Below, piece after piece: positions 26,723 to 38,957 of a stretch of 64,000 nucleotides of DNA. The DNA is from Paracidovorax citrulli (GTDB lineage Bacteria; Pseudomonadota; Gammaproteobacteria; Burkholderiales; Burkholderiaceae_C), in contig NZ_FNEY01000020.1 in NCBI RefSeq assembly GCF_900100305.1, forward strand, positions 32,885 through 96,884. The letters are read 5' to 3'. Every line of letters starts with the position of its first letter. Position 1 is the stretch's first letter. Under the pieces are notes generated by a model that searched no databases, was not told the DNA's origin, and saw nothing but the letters and a program-made list of their open reading frames with translations. Made by a program: the position numbers and the translations under genes.

Positions 26723-28333
26723 TCAGGCCGCCAGCGTGCGCGGCCCGCCCCGCACGGGCTGCTGCAGCGCCGCGCCGGCAGCCCCCGGCAGGGCGCGCAG
26801 CTTGAACACCGACACCGTGCGCGCCAGTTGTTCGGCCTGCTCGCGCAGGCTCTGGGCCGCGGCGGCGCTTTCCTCCACCAACGCGGCGTTCTGCTGCGTC
26901 ATCTGGTCCAGCCGTCCCACGGATGCGTTCACCTGACCGATGCCCGCGCTCTGCTCGGAAGCCGCGGCGGTGATCTCGCCGATCATGTCGTTCACGTGCT
27001 GCACCGAGCGCACGATGTCCTGCATGGTGGCGCCGGCATCCTGCACCAGCCGGCTGCCGGCCTCCACCCGCTCCACCGAGGTCCCGATCAGTTGCTTGAT
27101 CTCCCGCGCGGCGGTGGCGCTGCGCTGCGCCAGAGCGCGCACCTCGCCCGCCACCACGGCGAAGCCCCGGCCCTGCTCACCCGCGCGGGCGGCTTCCACG
27201 GCCGCGTTCAGGGCCAGGATGTTGGTCTGGAAGGCGATGCCGTCGATCACGCCGATGATCTCGGCGATGCGGCGGCTGCTCTGGTGGATGTCATCCATGG
27301 TGGATACCACCTGGGTGACCACCTCGCCGCCGCGCTGCGCCACGCTGCGGGCACTGGCCGCCAGCCCGCTGGCCTGCTGCGCGCTGCCCGCGCTCTGCTG
27401 CAGGGTGCTGGTGAACTGCTCCATGGCCGCTGCCGTCTCCTGCAGGCTGCTGGAGGTCTGCTCGGTGCGCACGGACAGGTCATGGTTGCCCGTGGCGATT
27501 TCGGCGCTGGCGATGGCGATGCTGTCCGTACTCCGGCGCACCTGCTGCACCACGCCGGAGAGCGCATCGCCCATGGCACCGAGCGATCGCAGCAGTTCGC
27601 CGAACTCGTCGCCGCCGCCCCGCGGCACGGGCGAGGCGAGATCCCCGGCGGCGATGCGCGCCGCTGCCGCATTGGCTTCCGCCAGCGGTCTCTGGATGCC
27701 GCGGATCAGCACCACGCCGCCGGCCACGATACCTGCCAGCAGCAGCGCCAGCGCAACGGCCGCACCCAGCAGGATGCGCTGCAGCGATGCGGCCGTGCGG
27801 TCGCGCAGCGCATCGGCGGCCTCGGTCTGCGACTGCGCGAAATCCCGCAGGAGCTGCAGGTAGGCCGCCACCGCCGGTTGATAGCGCTGCAGCACCAGGG
27901 CCCGCGCCTCGTCCCGCCTGCCGGCGGCCGACAGCCGGCTGGCCTCGCCGCGCAGATCCAGCGTGGCCTGGCGCGCGGCGGCGATCTTCGCCATGCGGGC
28001 CTTGTCCTGCGCGGACAGGTCCATGGCGGCGAGGGTCTTCTGGGTTTCCGAAATGCGCGCGGAAGTGGCCGCGATCGGCTCCTTGAATTGCGCCTCCAGC
28101 AGGGGATCGGCGGCGAGAGCCACCGCCAGGGTGCGGGCCGCATTGGTCTCCGTCAGGCCAGCCCAGCGCAGGGCCGCCTGGGTGCGCTGCTCCATTTCGT
28201 CGCGCGCGGCATCGGCCTGGGCCTGCTCGCGCTGGTAGTGCGCGCCGGCCACGCCGAGCACCGCGGACAGCATGAGCACCAGCACGGTCACCGTGATCCA
28301 GAGCTTGTGGACGACACCCAATGATCGGTGCAT
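26723..28333 (-). CDS. Methyl-accepting chemotaxis protein
   Basis: A 536-residue chemoreceptor. One transmembrane helix (about residues 11-31) leads to a periplasmic four-helix-bundle sensor (about 32-190). A second transmembrane helix (about 195-215) is followed by a HAMP domain and the cytoplasmic signalling domain, whose tip contains [21 protein letters not shown]. No CheR-binding NWETF-type pentapeptide is present at the C-terminus. The start at 28333 has AAGGAG 8 nt upstream. The ligand is unknown. It is followed on the same strand by a second receptor gene (upstream in transcription order) with separate regulation likely. Confidence 0.95.
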   Translation of the reverse strand: MHRSLGVVHKLWITVTVLVLMLSAVLGVAGAHYQREQAQADAARDEMEQRTQAALRWAGLTETNAARTLAVALAADPLLEAQFKEPIAATSARISETQKTLAAMDLSAQDKARMAKIAAARQATLDLRGEASRLSAAGRRDEARALVLQRYQPAVAAYLQLLRDFAQSQTEAADALRDRTAASLQRILLGAAVALALLLAGIVAGGVVLIRGIQRPLAEANAAAARIAAGDLASPVPRGGGDEFGELLRSLGAMGDALSGVVQQVRRSTDSIAIASAEIATGNHDLSVRTEQTSSSLQETAAAMEQFTSTLQQSAGSAQQASGLAASARSVAQRGGEVVTQVVSTMDDIHQSSRRIAEIIGVIDGIAFQTNILALNAAVEAARAGEQGRGFAVVAGEVRALAQRSATAAREIKQLIGTSVERVEAGSRLVQDAGATMQDIVRSVQHVNDMIGEITAAASEQSAGIGQVNASVGRLDQMTQQNAALVEESAAAAQSLREQAEQLARTVSVFKLRALPGAAGAALQQPVRGGPRTLAA

Positions 28334-28451
28334 GGCGGACTCCTTTCCTTGCCGGGCGGATCCCGCCCGGGACGACTGAAGCCATCGTGCATGAAGCAAC
28401 GTGCGGGAGGCTCGGTGTTTACACCAGAGGGCGGCGGATGCGCCCGCGGAA

Positions 28452-30290
28452 TCAGAAGGTTTCCCAGTCGTCGTCGCTCTGGCTGGCCTTGCGCGACGGC
28501 GCGGGAGGCCGCGGCGCGGAGGCCGGCGGGGCGGAGGCCGGCGGGGCGGAGGCTCCCGCCGGAGGGCGGCCGGGCAGCGCAGGCGCCTTCCCGCCGGCGG
28601 CCCCGACGGTGGCCGGCGGGCGGGGCCGGACGGGCGCGGCCACGGCAGCCCGCGCGGGCGCCTGGGGGGCAGGAACGGCGGCGGGCGGCACCGCTTTGGC
28701 GATGGGCGGCGCAACGGGTGCGGCGGCGGCAGGCATGCCGGCCGCGCTGCCGTCGCGCAGCCGGAATGCGGACACCACCTCGGCCAGCATGGCCGCCTGC
28801 GTCTTGAGCGAGCCGGCGGCAGCCGCGGCCTCCTCGACCAGGGCGGCGTTCTGCTGCGTCACCTGGTCCATCTGCCCGATCGCCTGGCTGACCTGCTCGA
28901 TGCCCGAACTCTGCTCCGCGCTCGCGGCGCTGATCTCGCCCATGATGTCCGCCACGCGCCGGATGCTGTCCACCACCGTTTCCATGGTGCGTCCGGCCTG
29001 CGCGACCTGCTGGGAACCTTCGTCCACCTTGGCCACGGAATCGCCGATCAGCGTCTTGATGTCCTTGGCGGCCTCGGCGCTGCGCCCCGCGAGCGCACGG
29101 ACTTCCCCCGCCACCACGGCGAAACCGCGGCCCTGCTCGCCGGCGCGCGCCGCCTCCACGGCCGCGTTCAACGCCAGGATGTTGGTCTGGAAAGCGATGC
29201 CGTCGATCACCCCGATGATGTCCGCGATGCGGCGCGAGGAAGCGTCGATGGCGCCCATGGTCTGCACGACGCCGGCCACCACCTGCCCGCCCTCGCCCGC
29301 CATCTGCGAGGCATGGGCCGCGAGCTGGTTGGCCTGCCGGGCGCTGTCGGCGTTCTGGCGTACGGCACTGGTGAGCTGCTCGATCGAAGCGGCCGTCTGC
29401 TGCAGGGCGCTCGCCTGCCGCTCGGTCCGCGCGGACAGGTCCTGGTTGCCCGCATCGATTTCCCGCGCGGCGATGGCGATGCTGTCGGCCCCCTGGCGCA
29501 CGCGGCCCGTGACCTGGGCCAGGTTGTCGTTCATCTGGCGCAGGGCATCCAGCACCTGGCCGGTCTCGTCGCGCCCGCCGGCGGCGATGGCACTCGTGAG
29601 GTCGTTGTCCGCCACGGCGCGCGCGACACGCACCGCCTCGCCGAGCGGTCGCGTGATGCCGCGCGTGATCCACCAGCCCAGCCCCCCGCCCAGGATCAGG
29701 GCCAGCACGGTGGCGATCGCCACGGCGGAGCGGGTCTCCGCGTAGCCGGATTCCACCTGCCCCAGGGAGGCATCGATGTTCTCACGCTGCATGTTCAGCA
29801 GCTTCTGGACAGCTTCGAGGAACTGCGCCGTGATGGGCTGGAACTCCTGCGTGAACAGGCGCTGCGCATCTTCCAACCGCCCCTCGCGTTTGGCCTTGTA
29901 GATCGCATCGCGACTTGTCAGGTAGTTCGTGCGCGCCTTCTGGATGTCGGCCATCAAGGCCTTCTCCTGGTCGGCCTGCAGGAGCGCCTCGATGCGCTTG
30001 AGCATGTCCGCCGACTGCCGCGAAGAGGCAGCGGCCTCCTCCGCGAACGCGTCGTTCAGGGAGGTATCGCTGCTGCGGGCCACGGCCTTGGTCCGCTGCA
30101 CGCTCGTATGGATGTTGCGGGCCCAGTCGCTGATCAGCCGTTCCTTGACGAGCGACTCCGAAGCGACTCCCTTCACGGAACGGACCGTCTCCCCCATGTT
30201 GGTCAGGCCCAGCATGTTCATCACGAACATGACGAGCAGGATGAGCGCGAATCCCAGCGCGAGCCGGGTGGCGATTTTCAGATCTTTCAC
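28452..30290 (-). CDS. Methyl-accepting chemotaxis protein with NWETF-like tail
   Basis: A 612-residue chemoreceptor. It has an N-terminal transmembrane helix ([17 protein letters not shown]), a periplasmic four-helix-bundle sensor, a second transmembrane helix ([19 protein letters not shown]), HAMP, and the signalling domain with [22 protein letters not shown] long Pro/Ala linker (about 90 residues) ends in DDDWETF, which resembles the CheR/CheB-tethering pentapeptide NWETF. The start is ambiguous: GTG at 30290 gives the standard [13 protein letters not shown] opening and has AGGAG 10 nt upstream, while ATG at 30314 adds eight residues without a ribosome site. The linker makes it distinct from its neighbour, which lacks such a tail. 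Confidence 0.94.
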   Translation of the reverse strand: MKDLKIATRLALGFALILLVMFVMNMLGLTNMGETVRSVKGVASESLVKERLISDWARNIHTSVQRTKAVARSSDTSLNDAFAEEAAASSRQSADMLKRIEALLQADQEKALMADIQKARTNYLTSRDAIYKAKREGRLEDAQRLFTQEFQPITAQFLEAVQKLLNMQRENIDASLGQVESGYAETRSAVAIATVLALILGGGLGWWITRGITRPLGEAVRVARAVADNDLTSAIAAGGRDETGQVLDALRQMNDNLAQVTGRVRQGADSIAIAAREIDAGNQDLSARTERQASALQQTAASIEQLTSAVRQNADSARQANQLAAHASQMAGEGGQVVAGVVQTMGAIDASSRRIADIIGVIDGIAFQTNILALNAAVEAARAGEQGRGFAVVAGEVRALAGRSAEAAKDIKTLIGDSVAKVDEGSQQVAQAGRTMETVVDSIRRVADIMGEISAASAEQSSGIEQVSQAIGQMDQVTQQNAALVEEAAAAAGSLKTQAAMLAEVVSAFRLRDGSAAGMPAAAAPVAPPIAKAVPPAAVPAPQAPARAAVAAPVRPRPPATVGAAGGKAPALPGRPPAGASAPPASAPPASAPRPPAPSRKASQSDDDWETF

Positions 30291-30435
30291 GGTAAGGGTG
30301 CTCCTGGCGCGCATCTAGGCAATGCACGACCCGGCAGCCGCCTTCTTCGATGGCCGTGCCGGCAGATAGTGCATTGATACAAGCGGAAACACCACTCCGC
30401 ATAAACACCATGTTCCTGTCGCGATGCGGCGGCGC

Positions 30436-30467
30436 AACAAAAAAGGGCCGCCATGCCCTGGCGGCCC
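30436..30467 (-). terminator. Rho-independent terminator of parC
   Basis: A stem GGGCCGCC / GGCGGCCC (30445-30452 and 30460-30467, 7-nt loop) is followed on the minus strand by a strong T-run (30436-30444, TTTTTTGTT). It lies about 25 bp beyond the parC stop. Confidence 0.85.
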
Positions 30468-30492
30468 CTCCGGCAGCTGTGTTCGCCAGGCT

Positions 30493-32850
30493 TTACTCGA
30501 CGCGCTGCACGGCGTTCGGCTTGAAGCCCAGATCCGCCGCCTTGCCCTTGCGCCCGCGCGGGAAGCGCGCATTGTTGAGGCTGCGGATCTCCAGCGTCTC
30601 GTCGCGCTCCTTGCCGCCGCGGCCCACGCCTGCGATGCGCACGCTGCGCGTGTACGCCGCGGCACCCGCCAGCGTATCCTTGGGCTCGAGGTCGATGAGC
30701 ATCAGGCCGCGGCCGCCATTGGCCATCTGCTTGAGCTCGGTGATCTCGAAAGTCAGGATGCGTCCGCCCGCCGAGGCGCAGCACACGTGGGTCGCCGGGG
30801 CGAGCGGCTGGCTGCCGCTGGTGAACGCCGCGTGCGACGGCCGGCAGAGCTGCTCGCCCTCGCCCAGCGAGACGAATGCCTTGCCACCCCGGTTGCGCGC
30901 CGTCATGTGCTCCACGGCCGCGATGAAGCCGTAGCCGCCCGAGCCGGCGAGCAGCAGCGCCGCGTTCGCGGGGCCGGCGAAATAATGCACCGGCTGCGTG
31001 CCGGCCTCCAGGTCGATCAGCGTGGTGATGGGCTGCCCGTCCCCGCGCGCGCCGGGCAGTTGCGAAACGGCCACGGAATACACGCGACCATTGCTGCCGA
31101 AGGCGATGAGCGTATCGACGGTGCGGCACTCGAAGGTGCCGTAGAGCGCGTCGCCGGACTTGAAGGCGAAGGTGCCGGCGTCGTGCCCGTGGCCCTGGCG
31201 CGCGCGCACCCAGCCCTTCTGCGAAACCACCACCGTCACGGGCTCATCGACCACCTTCACCTCGGCCGTGGCGCGCTTGTCGGCCTGGATGAGGGTGCGG
31301 CGCGCGTCGGCGAACTGCTTCGCGTCCGCCTCGATCTCCTTGACCATGAGGCGGCGCAGCGAGGCAGGGTTGGCGAGGATGTCCTCGAGCTTGCCCTGTT
31401 CCTCGCGCAGTTCCTTGAGTTCCTGCTCGATCTTGATGGCTTCGAGCCGCGCGAGCTGGCGCAGGCGGATTTCCAGGATGTCCTCGGCCTGCCGGTCCGA
31501 CAGGCGGAAGCGCTCGATCAGCGCGGCCTTGGGCTCGTCGCTCGCGCGGATGATGGCGATCACCTCGTCGATGTTGAGCAGCACGGTCTGCCGCCCCTCG
31601 AGGATGTGGATGCGGTCCAGCACCTTGGCGAGGCGATGCTGGCTGCGCCGCGTGATGGTCTGCTGGCGGAAGGCGATCCACTCCTCCAGCATGCGCCGCA
31701 GCGACTTCTGCACGGGCTTGCCGTCCAGGCCCACCATGGTCAGGTTGATGGGCGCGGAGGTCTCCAGGCTGGTGTGCGCCAGCAGCGTGGTGATCAGCTC
31801 CTGCTGCGGCACCCTGCCCGTCTTGGGCTCGAACACGATGCGCACGGGCGCGTCCTTGCTCGACTCGTCGCGCACCACGTCCAGCACGCCCAGCACCGTG
31901 GCCTTGAGCTGCGTCTGCTCCTGCGAGAGCGCCTTCTTGCCGGCCTTCACCTTGGGATTGGTGAGCTCCTCGATCTCTTCCAGCACCTTCTGCGCGGAGA
32001 CGCCGGGCGGCAGTTCGGTCACCACCATCTGCCACTGGCCGCGCGCCAGGTCCTCGATTTTCCAGCGCGCGCGCACCTTGAGGCTGCCGCGCCCCGTGCG
32101 GTAGGCGTCCTGGATGTCGCCCGGGCTGCTGATGATCTGGCCGCCGCCCGGATAGTCCGGGCCCGGCACCAGCGCGGCCAGCTCCTCGTCGGCGAGCTTC
32201 GGGTTCTTCACCAGCGCCACGCAGGCGTCGGCGATCTCGCGCAGGTTGTGGCTCGGGATCTCGGTGGCCAGGCCCACGGCGATGCCGCTCGCGCCGTTGA
32301 GCAGCGCGAACGGCAGGCGCGCGGGCAACTGGCGCGGCTCCTCGGTGGAGCCGTCGTAGTTGGGCACGAAATCGACCGTGCCCTGGTCGATCTCGTCGAG
32401 CAGCAGGCTGGCGATGCGCGTGAGCCGCGCCTCCGTGTAGCGCATGGCCGCGGCGCCGTCGCCGTCGCGGCTGCCGAAGTTGCCCTGGCCGTCGATGAGC
32501 GGATAACGCTGACTGAAATCCTGCGCGAGCCGCACCAGCGCGTCGTAGGCCGACTGGTCGCCGTGCGGATGGAAGCGGCCCAGCACGTCGCCGACCACGC
32601 GGGCGCTTTTCACGGGCTTGGCCGGCACGTTGCGGGTCGGCCCGCCGTAGGCCAGGCCCATGCGTTCCATCGCGAAGAGGATGCGGCGCTGCACCGGCTT
32701 CATGCCGTCGCACACGTCCGGCAGCGCGCGGCCCTTCACCACGGAGAGCGCGTACTCCAGGTAGGCGCGCTGCGCGTAGCCGGCCAGGCCCAGGTGGTCG
32801 CCGGACTCGGGCTGGGAGAAGTCGAGGGTGGGTTGGTCGTTGTCGCTCAT
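30493..32850 (-). CDS. parC: DNA topoisomerase IV subunit A
   Basis: A 785-residue type IIA topoisomerase subunit that cleaves and rejoins DNA to decatenate daughter chromosomes. The N-terminus [23 protein letters not shown], the CAP winged-helix with [20 protein letters not shown], and the catalytic tyrosine in [10 protein letters not shown] (about Y138) are all present. The C-terminal region carries beta-pinwheel blades as in ParC rather than the GyrA-box-containing GyrA tail. Pairing with parE just upstream confirms the assignment. The quinolone-determining positions near residues 80-90 can be read as [19 protein letters not shown], where Asp rather than Ser stands before the usual Ser position region. 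Confidence 0.96.
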   Translation of the reverse strand: MSDNDQPTLDFSQPESGDHLGLAGYAQRAYLEYALSVVKGRALPDVCDGMKPVQRRILFAMERMGLAYGGPTRNVPAKPVKSARVVGDVLGRFHPHGDQSAYDALVRLAQDFSQRYPLIDGQGNFGSRDGDGAAAMRYTEARLTRIASLLLDEIDQGTVDFVPNYDGSTEEPRQLPARLPFALLNGASGIAVGLATEIPSHNLREIADACVALVKNPKLADEELAALVPGPDYPGGGQIISSPGDIQDAYRTGRGSLKVRARWKIEDLARGQWQMVVTELPPGVSAQKVLEEIEELTNPKVKAGKKALSQEQTQLKATVLGVLDVVRDESSKDAPVRIVFEPKTGRVPQQELITTLLAHTSLETSAPINLTMVGLDGKPVQKSLRRMLEEWIAFRQQTITRRSQHRLAKVLDRIHILEGRQTVLLNIDEVIAIIRASDEPKAALIERFRLSDRQAEDILEIRLRQLARLEAIKIEQELKELREEQGKLEDILANPASLRRLMVKEIEADAKQFADARRTLIQADKRATAEVKVVDEPVTVVVSQKGWVRARQGHGHDAGTFAFKSGDALYGTFECRTVDTLIAFGSNGRVYSVAVSQLPGARGDGQPITTLIDLEAGTQPVHYFAGPANAALLLAGSGGYGFIAAVEHMTARNRGGKAFVSLGEGEQLCRPSHAAFTSGSQPLAPATHVCCASAGGRILTFEITELKQMANGGRGLMLIDLEPKDTLAGAAAYTRSVRIAGVGRGGKERDETLEIRSLNNARFPRGRKGKAADLGFKPNAVQRVE

Positions 32851-32911
32851 GCGTCGGAAAGAATGGAAAGAGGAACGCGGCGGAGGGTGCGCCGCGGTGT
32901 CGTTCGAAAGA

Positions 32912-33757
32912 TCAGGGCGCGCCCTGGACCACGGGCGCCGCCAGCTCCATGCGCACCCGGCCGGCCGCGGCGCCGCGCCCCGCCGCCACGGGCACCGGGG
33001 CGACCGCCGCGGGCTTGAGCAGGGCGTAGAGCCCCAGCACGCTCTTCACGTAGTTCTGCGTCTCGCGGTAGGCGGGAATGCGGCGGCCGGCGCGCTGCAC
33101 GGCGCCCTCGCCCGCGTTGTAGGCCGCCAGGGCCAGGTCCAGCCGGCCCTCGAAAAGATCGATCAGGTGCCTCAGGTAGCGCGCGCCGGCCGCGATGTTC
33201 GTGCCCGGATCGGTGAGCTTCTGCTCCACCGAACGCCTGGCCTCGCGCGCCACGCCGAAGCGTTCGGCCGTGGCCGGCATCACCTGCATGAGCCCCACCG
33301 CGCCGCGCGGCGACACCGCCTGCGGATCGAACCCCGATTCGGTCGCGATCACGGCCTGCAGCAGTTCGTAGTCGAGCCCGTGGCGGTTCGCCGAGGCGCG
33401 CAGGAAATGCTTCACGCGCTTGACCTCGGGCGCGATGTCGAAATAGGCCAGGCGCCGCGCGCCCTCCGGCGTGGCCCCCGGCGCCATGCCGGGCGGCACG
33501 AGGCCCGTGCCCGCGGAGCGTCCGTCCCTGGTGGAGTCGAACACGTCGCCGCGGAAGAACAGGCTGTAGCGCTCGTCGATGCGCTCGGCCGCGAAATGCG
33601 TCACGCCGCGCTCGTCCACGTAGGCCCAGAGATCCGCATGGGCGGATTGCAGCGGCAGCCACAGGGCGAGCCCCAGCGCGGCCATCCGCGCTCCCGCCGC
33701 CAGCTGCTGCCGCAGCCGGACCACCGCCGTGCCATCCGCCACGCGCCACGCCGCCAT
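32912..33757 (-). CDS. Lytic transglycosylase (SLT domain) lipoprotein-like exported protein
   Basis: A 281-residue exported peptidoglycan lyase. A signal peptide ([20 protein letters not shown]) is followed by a DUF4124-like beta module ([20 protein letters not shown]). The SLT catalytic domain then runs from about residue 125 to 245: [20 protein letters not shown] carries the catalytic glutamate in ESG, then [11 protein letters not shown] and [10 protein letters not shown]. The C-terminal tail is Ala/Pro-rich. It sits between parE and parC, separated from parE by 3 bp, so it is probably co-transcribed with topoisomerase IV. That links chromosome decatenation and wall turnover by transcription only. 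Confidence 0.92.
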   Translation of the reverse strand: MAAWRVADGTAVVRLRQQLAAGARMAALGLALWLPLQSAHADLWAYVDERGVTHFAAERIDERYSLFFRGDVFDSTRDGRSAGTGLVPPGMAPGATPEGARRLAYFDIAPEVKRVKHFLRASANRHGLDYELLQAVIATESGFDPQAVSPRGAVGLMQVMPATAERFGVAREARRSVEQKLTDPGTNIAAGARYLRHLIDLFEGRLDLALAAYNAGEGAVQRAGRRIPAYRETQNYVKSVLGLYALLKPAAVAPVPVAAGRGAAAGRVRMELAAPVVQGAP

Positions 33758-33760
33758 GGC

Positions 33761-35743
<1,983 letters not shown>

Positions 35744-35751
35744 GGGCGCGG

Positions 35752-35757
35752 ATTGTA
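35752..35757 (-). promoter_or_regulatory. -10-like hexamer of parE, placed for a leaderless transcript
   Basis: TACAAT on the minus strand ends 8 nt before the parE ATG, so transcription would begin at or next to the start codon. No Shine-Dalgarno is visible between them. A matching -35 is not obvious. Confidence 0.45.
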
Positions 35758-35867
35758 GTGCGGTGTGCCCGGCGGTACTGGATGGAAAGACAGCCACCCG
35801 CCTGCCACGCGGGTTAACCCGCATTTCCCGGCAAGCGCCGGCGGACGCTTTTGGCTACATTCACCGG

Positions 35868-37106
35868 ATGTCCTCCGAAAACCCGAAGCTCTCCATGGCG
35901 CAGGTCCTGGCCTGCGGCGCGGCCGTCGTCACGCTCTCCATGGGCATACGCCACGGCTTCGGCCTGTGGCTGCAGCCGATCACGCAGGACATGGGCTGGA
36001 CCCGCCAGACCTTCGCGCTCGCGCTCGCCGTGCAGAACATCGCCTGGGGCCTGTTCGGCATCTTCGCGGGCATGGCGGCCGACCGCTTCGGAGCGTTCCG
36101 CGTGCTGATCGCCGGGGCGGTGCTGTATGCCTTCGGGCTGGCCGGCATGGCGCTGTCGCCCACGCCCCTGCTGTTCGCCCTCACGGCCGGCGTGCTGATC
36201 GGCGCGGCCCAGGCGGGCACCACCTATGCCGTGATCTACGGCGTGCTGGGCCGCCAGATCGCGCCCGAGAAGCGCTCCTGGGCCATGGGCGTGGCCGCGG
36301 CCGCCGGCTCGTTCGGGCAGTTCCTGATGGTGCCCGTCGAGGGCCAGTTGATCGCCCGCCTGGGATGGCAGGAATCGCTGCTCGCCCTCTCGGCCATGGT
36401 GCTGCTCATCGTGCCGCTGGCCTTCGGCCTGCGCGAGCCGGGCTTCGGCCGCCGGGCGGCAGGCGCCCCCGCCGCGCCGCGCAGCCAGACGGTGGGAGAG
36501 GCCCTGTCCGAAGCGCTGCGCTATCCCAGCTTCCTGCTGCTCACGGCCGGGTACTTCGTGTGCGGGTTCCAGGTGGTGTTCATCGGCGTGCACATGCCCA
36601 GCTACCTCAAGGACCACGGCCTCTCGCCCCAGGTGGCGAGCTACGCGCTGGCCCTGATCGGCCTCTTCAACGTCTTCGGCACCTACATCGCCGGCACCCT
36701 CGGCCAGCGCATGGCGCGCCGGCACATCCTGGCCTTCATCTATTTCGCCCGCGCCGTGGCGATCACCGTGTTCCTGCTCGCGCCGCTCACCCCCGTCTCG
36801 GTGTACGTGTTTTCCGCGGTCATCGGGTTCCTGTGGCTGTCCACCGTGCCGCCCACCAACGCCACGGTGGCACAGATCTTCGGTGTGCAGCACCTCTCGA
36901 TGCTGGGCGGGTTCGTGTTCTTCAGCCACCAGATCGGCAGCTTCCTGGGCGTCTGGCTGGGCGGCTACCTCTACGACCGCACTGGCAGCTACGACGTGGT
37001 CTGGTACCTCGCCATCGCCTTGGGGCTGGTGGCCGGCCTCATCAACCTGCCGGTGCGCGAAACGCCGATCACGCGCGCCCCGGTCCGGACGGGCGCCGCC
37101 GCCTGA
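35868..37106 (+). CDS. Major facilitator superfamily transporter
   Basis: A 412-residue carrier with twelve predicted transmembrane helices. The family-typical loop-2 motif is modified as GIFAGMAADRFGAFRVL (about 63-79), and a second copy lies after helix 8. The N-terminus GAAVVTLSMGIRHGFGLWLQ and the sequence VVFIGVHMPSYLKDHGLSPQ resemble the monocarboxylate/oxalate-formate antiporter-like (MCT-type) branch of bacterial MFS. The substrate is unknown. A -10-like TACATT ends 6 nt before the ATG, with no Shine-Dalgarno. It is divergent from parE, with which it shares a 124-bp intergenic region, and is followed closely by a 56-residue membrane protein. Confidence 0.9.
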   Translation: MSSENPKLSMAQVLACGAAVVTLSMGIRHGFGLWLQPITQDMGWTRQTFALALAVQNIAWGLFGIFAGMAADRFGAFRVLIAGAVLYAFGLAGMALSPTPLLFALTAGVLIGAAQAGTTYAVIYGVLGRQIAPEKRSWAMGVAAAAGSFGQFLMVPVEGQLIARLGWQESLLALSAMVLLIVPLAFGLREPGFGRRAAGAPAAPRSQTVGEALSEALRYPSFLLLTAGYFVCGFQVVFIGVHMPSYLKDHGLSPQVASYALALIGLFNVFGTYIAGTLGQRMARRHILAFIYFARAVAITVFLLAPLTPVSVYVFSAVIGFLWLSTVPPTNATVAQIFGVQHLSMLGGFVFFSHQIGSFLGVWLGGYLYDRTGSYDVVWYLAIALGLVAGLINLPVRETPITRAPVRTGAAA

Positions 37107-37114
37107 GGCAGGGC

Positions 37115-37285
37115 ATGCGCATGGCCTCCACCCCCCTGGCCGCCCCCTCCCCCCGGCGCCCCGGCTGGAAGCGGTGGCTGCCCTGGGCCATCGCGGCCGC
37201 CGCGGTGCTGTCCGCCGCTTTCGCGCTCTATGCGGAACCCGGCTTCGTGGTGATGATGGCGGACCAGGTCTGGTCCTGTTTCTGA
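37115..37285 (+). CDS. Small single-span membrane protein
   Basis: A 56-residue protein, small enough to be missed by length cut-offs. A basic N-terminal stretch (about residues 13-22) precedes a single hydrophobic helix (LPWAIAAAAVLSAAFALYA), and a short conserved-looking tail FVVMMADQVWSCF ends in Cys-Phe. A weak purine-rich AGGCAGGG sits before the ATG. It starts 8 bp after the MFS carrier on the same strand, so it is likely co-expressed. I do not recognise a named family. The polished tail suggests selection rather than chance. Confidence 0.6.
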   Translation: MRMASTPLAAPSPRRPGWKRWLPWAIAAAAVLSAAFALYAEPGFVVMMADQVWSCF

Positions 37286-37335
37286 ACTCCCGCCGCGGCG
37301 CGTCCGACCGTGGCTCCTCCCGCGCTCCTTCCTTG

Positions 37336-37923
37336 ATGCACAGTCCAGGCCCGCCAACGAATATCGCGATGCACGGCCAGGACGCGCCGTCCGGGTGGAT
37401 CACGCGCTGGGCCCACCTGGTGCCGCCGCGCGGCCATGTACTGGACGTGGCCTGCGGCGGCGGCCGGCACCTGCGCTGGTTCCACGCGCGCGGCCATGCC
37501 GTGAGCGGCGTGGACCGGTCCGCCGACGCGATCGCCTCGCTCGCGCCGCTGGGCGAACTCGTCCACGCGGACATCGAACAGGGCCCCTGGCCCTTCGCCG
37601 GCCGCTGCTTCGATGCCGTGGTGGTGACCAATTACCTCTGGCGCCCCCTGCTGCCCGCCATCGCGGCCAGCGTCGCGCCCGGCGGTGTGCTGCTCTACGA
37701 GACCTTCGCGCGCGGCAACGGCACCGTGGGCCGCCCGTCGCGGCCGGACTTTCTGCTCGAACCGGGGGAACTGCTGGGCGCCTGCGCGGGTCTGAGGGTG
37801 GTGGCCTACGAGGACGGCTTCCTGCCGTCGCCGGAACGGTTCGTGCAACGCCTCGCGGCCGTCCGGGAAGCACCCGGGGCCGGACCACCCCGCCATCCCC
37901 TCGTACCGCCACCCTCCGGTTAA
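37336..37923 (+). CDS. Class I SAM-dependent methyltransferase
   Basis: A 195-residue methyltransferase. The SAM-binding motif I is clear in VLDVACGGGRHLRWF, and the acidic residue after beta-2 lies in VSGVDRSADAI. Motif IV-like VVVTNYLWRPLLP and the SVAPGGVLLYETFARG segment resemble the tellurite-resistance/TehB-like small methyltransferases. The substrate is not identifiable. The start is uncertain between ATG 37336 and ATG 37369, neither with a clear ribosome site; the longer form is given. The next gene is dapA, 60 bp on. Confidence 0.87.
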   Translation: MHSPGPPTNIAMHGQDAPSGWITRWAHLVPPRGHVLDVACGGGRHLRWFHARGHAVSGVDRSADAIASLAPLGELVHADIEQGPWPFAGRCFDAVVVTNYLWRPLLPAIAASVAPGGVLLYETFARGNGTVGRPSRPDFLLEPGELLGACAGLRVVAYEDGFLPSPERFVQRLAAVREAPGAGPPRHPLVPPPSG

Positions 37924-37984
37924 CCCCCGGGCGGGCCGGTTACACACTCGTTAGAATGCTCTTTTACCGTTTTCCTTCGTGGAC

Positions 37985-38881
37985 ATGACCTCTTCCAGCG
38001 CCACCCTCACCGGCAGCATCGTCGCCCTCGTCACCCCCATGCACGAGGACGGCAGCGTGGACTACCCCACCCTGCGCAAGCTGATCGACTGGCATGTCGC
38101 CGAAGGGACCGACTGCATCGGCGTGGTGGGCACCACCGGCGAATCGCCCACCGTCAACGTCGAGGAGCACTGCGAGATCATCCGCGTGGCCGTCGAGCAG
38201 GCCGCCAGGCGCGTGCCGATCATGGCCGGCTGCGGCGCCAACTCCACGGCCGAGGCCATCGAACTGGCCCGCTTCGCCAAGAAGGTGGGCGCGGACAGCC
38301 AGCTCCAGGTCGTTCCCTACTACAACAAGCCCACGCAGGAAGGGCAGTACCAGCACTTCAGGTCCATAGCCGAAGCCGTGGGCGACCTGCCCACCGTCCT
38401 CTACAACGTGCCCGGCCGCTCCGTCGCCGATATGCAGCACGACACCGTGCTGCGCCTCGCGCAGGTGCCCGGCATCATCGGCATCAAGGAAGCCACAGGC
38501 AACATCGAGCGCGCGCAATGGCTGATCCGCGACGTGCCCGAAGGCTTCGCCGTCTATTCGGGCGACGACCCGACAGCCGTGGCCCTGATGCTCTGCGGCG
38601 GGCAGGGCAACATCAGCGTGACCGCCAACGTGGCCCCGCGCCTGATGCACGAACTCTGCGTGGCCGCCCTGGCCGGCGACGTGCGCCGGGCCATGGAGAT
38701 CCAGTTCCGCCTGATGCCTGTCCACAAGCACCTCTTCGTCGAGGCCAACCCCATTCCGGTGAAGTGGGCGATGCAGCGCATGGGCCTGTGCGGCGGCACG
38801 ATGCGCCTGCCCATGACGCCCCTCTCCCCCGGCAGCGAGCCCGTGGTGGAAGCCGCGCTGCGCTCCGCTGGCCTGCTCTGA
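37985..38881 (+). CDS. dapA: 4-hydroxy-tetrahydrodipicolinate synthase
   Basis: A 298-residue aldolase-class lyase of the lysine/diaminopimelate pathway, condensing pyruvate with aspartate semialdehyde. The Schiff-base lysine lies in GIKEAT (K168), the proton-relay tyrosine in YNVPGR (Y140) and the pyruvate loop in GTTGESPT (about 49-56). Length and motifs are those of DapA rather than N-acetylneuraminate lyase. ATG at 37985 is favoured; a GTG at 37979 adds two residues. A TAGAAT-like -10 (37952-37957) lies upstream. It is followed by bamC, as in many gammaproteobacteria. Confidence 0.95.
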   Translation: MTSSSATLTGSIVALVTPMHEDGSVDYPTLRKLIDWHVAEGTDCIGVVGTTGESPTVNVEEHCEIIRVAVEQAARRVPIMAGCGANSTAEAIELARFAKKVGADSQLQVVPYYNKPTQEGQYQHFRSIAEAVGDLPTVLYNVPGRSVADMQHDTVLRLAQVPGIIGIKEATGNIERAQWLIRDVPEGFAVYSGDDPTAVALMLCGGQGNISVTANVAPRLMHELCVAALAGDVRRAMEIQFRLMPVHKHLFVEANPIPVKWAMQRMGLCGGTMRLPMTPLSPGSEPVVEAALRSAGLL

Positions 38882-38957
38882 AGCACGTCCGCCTCCGCCT
38901 GCGCCCGTCTTTCCCCACCGCAGCCAGCCTCCAGAGACTCCCTCAAAGGATTTTTGC

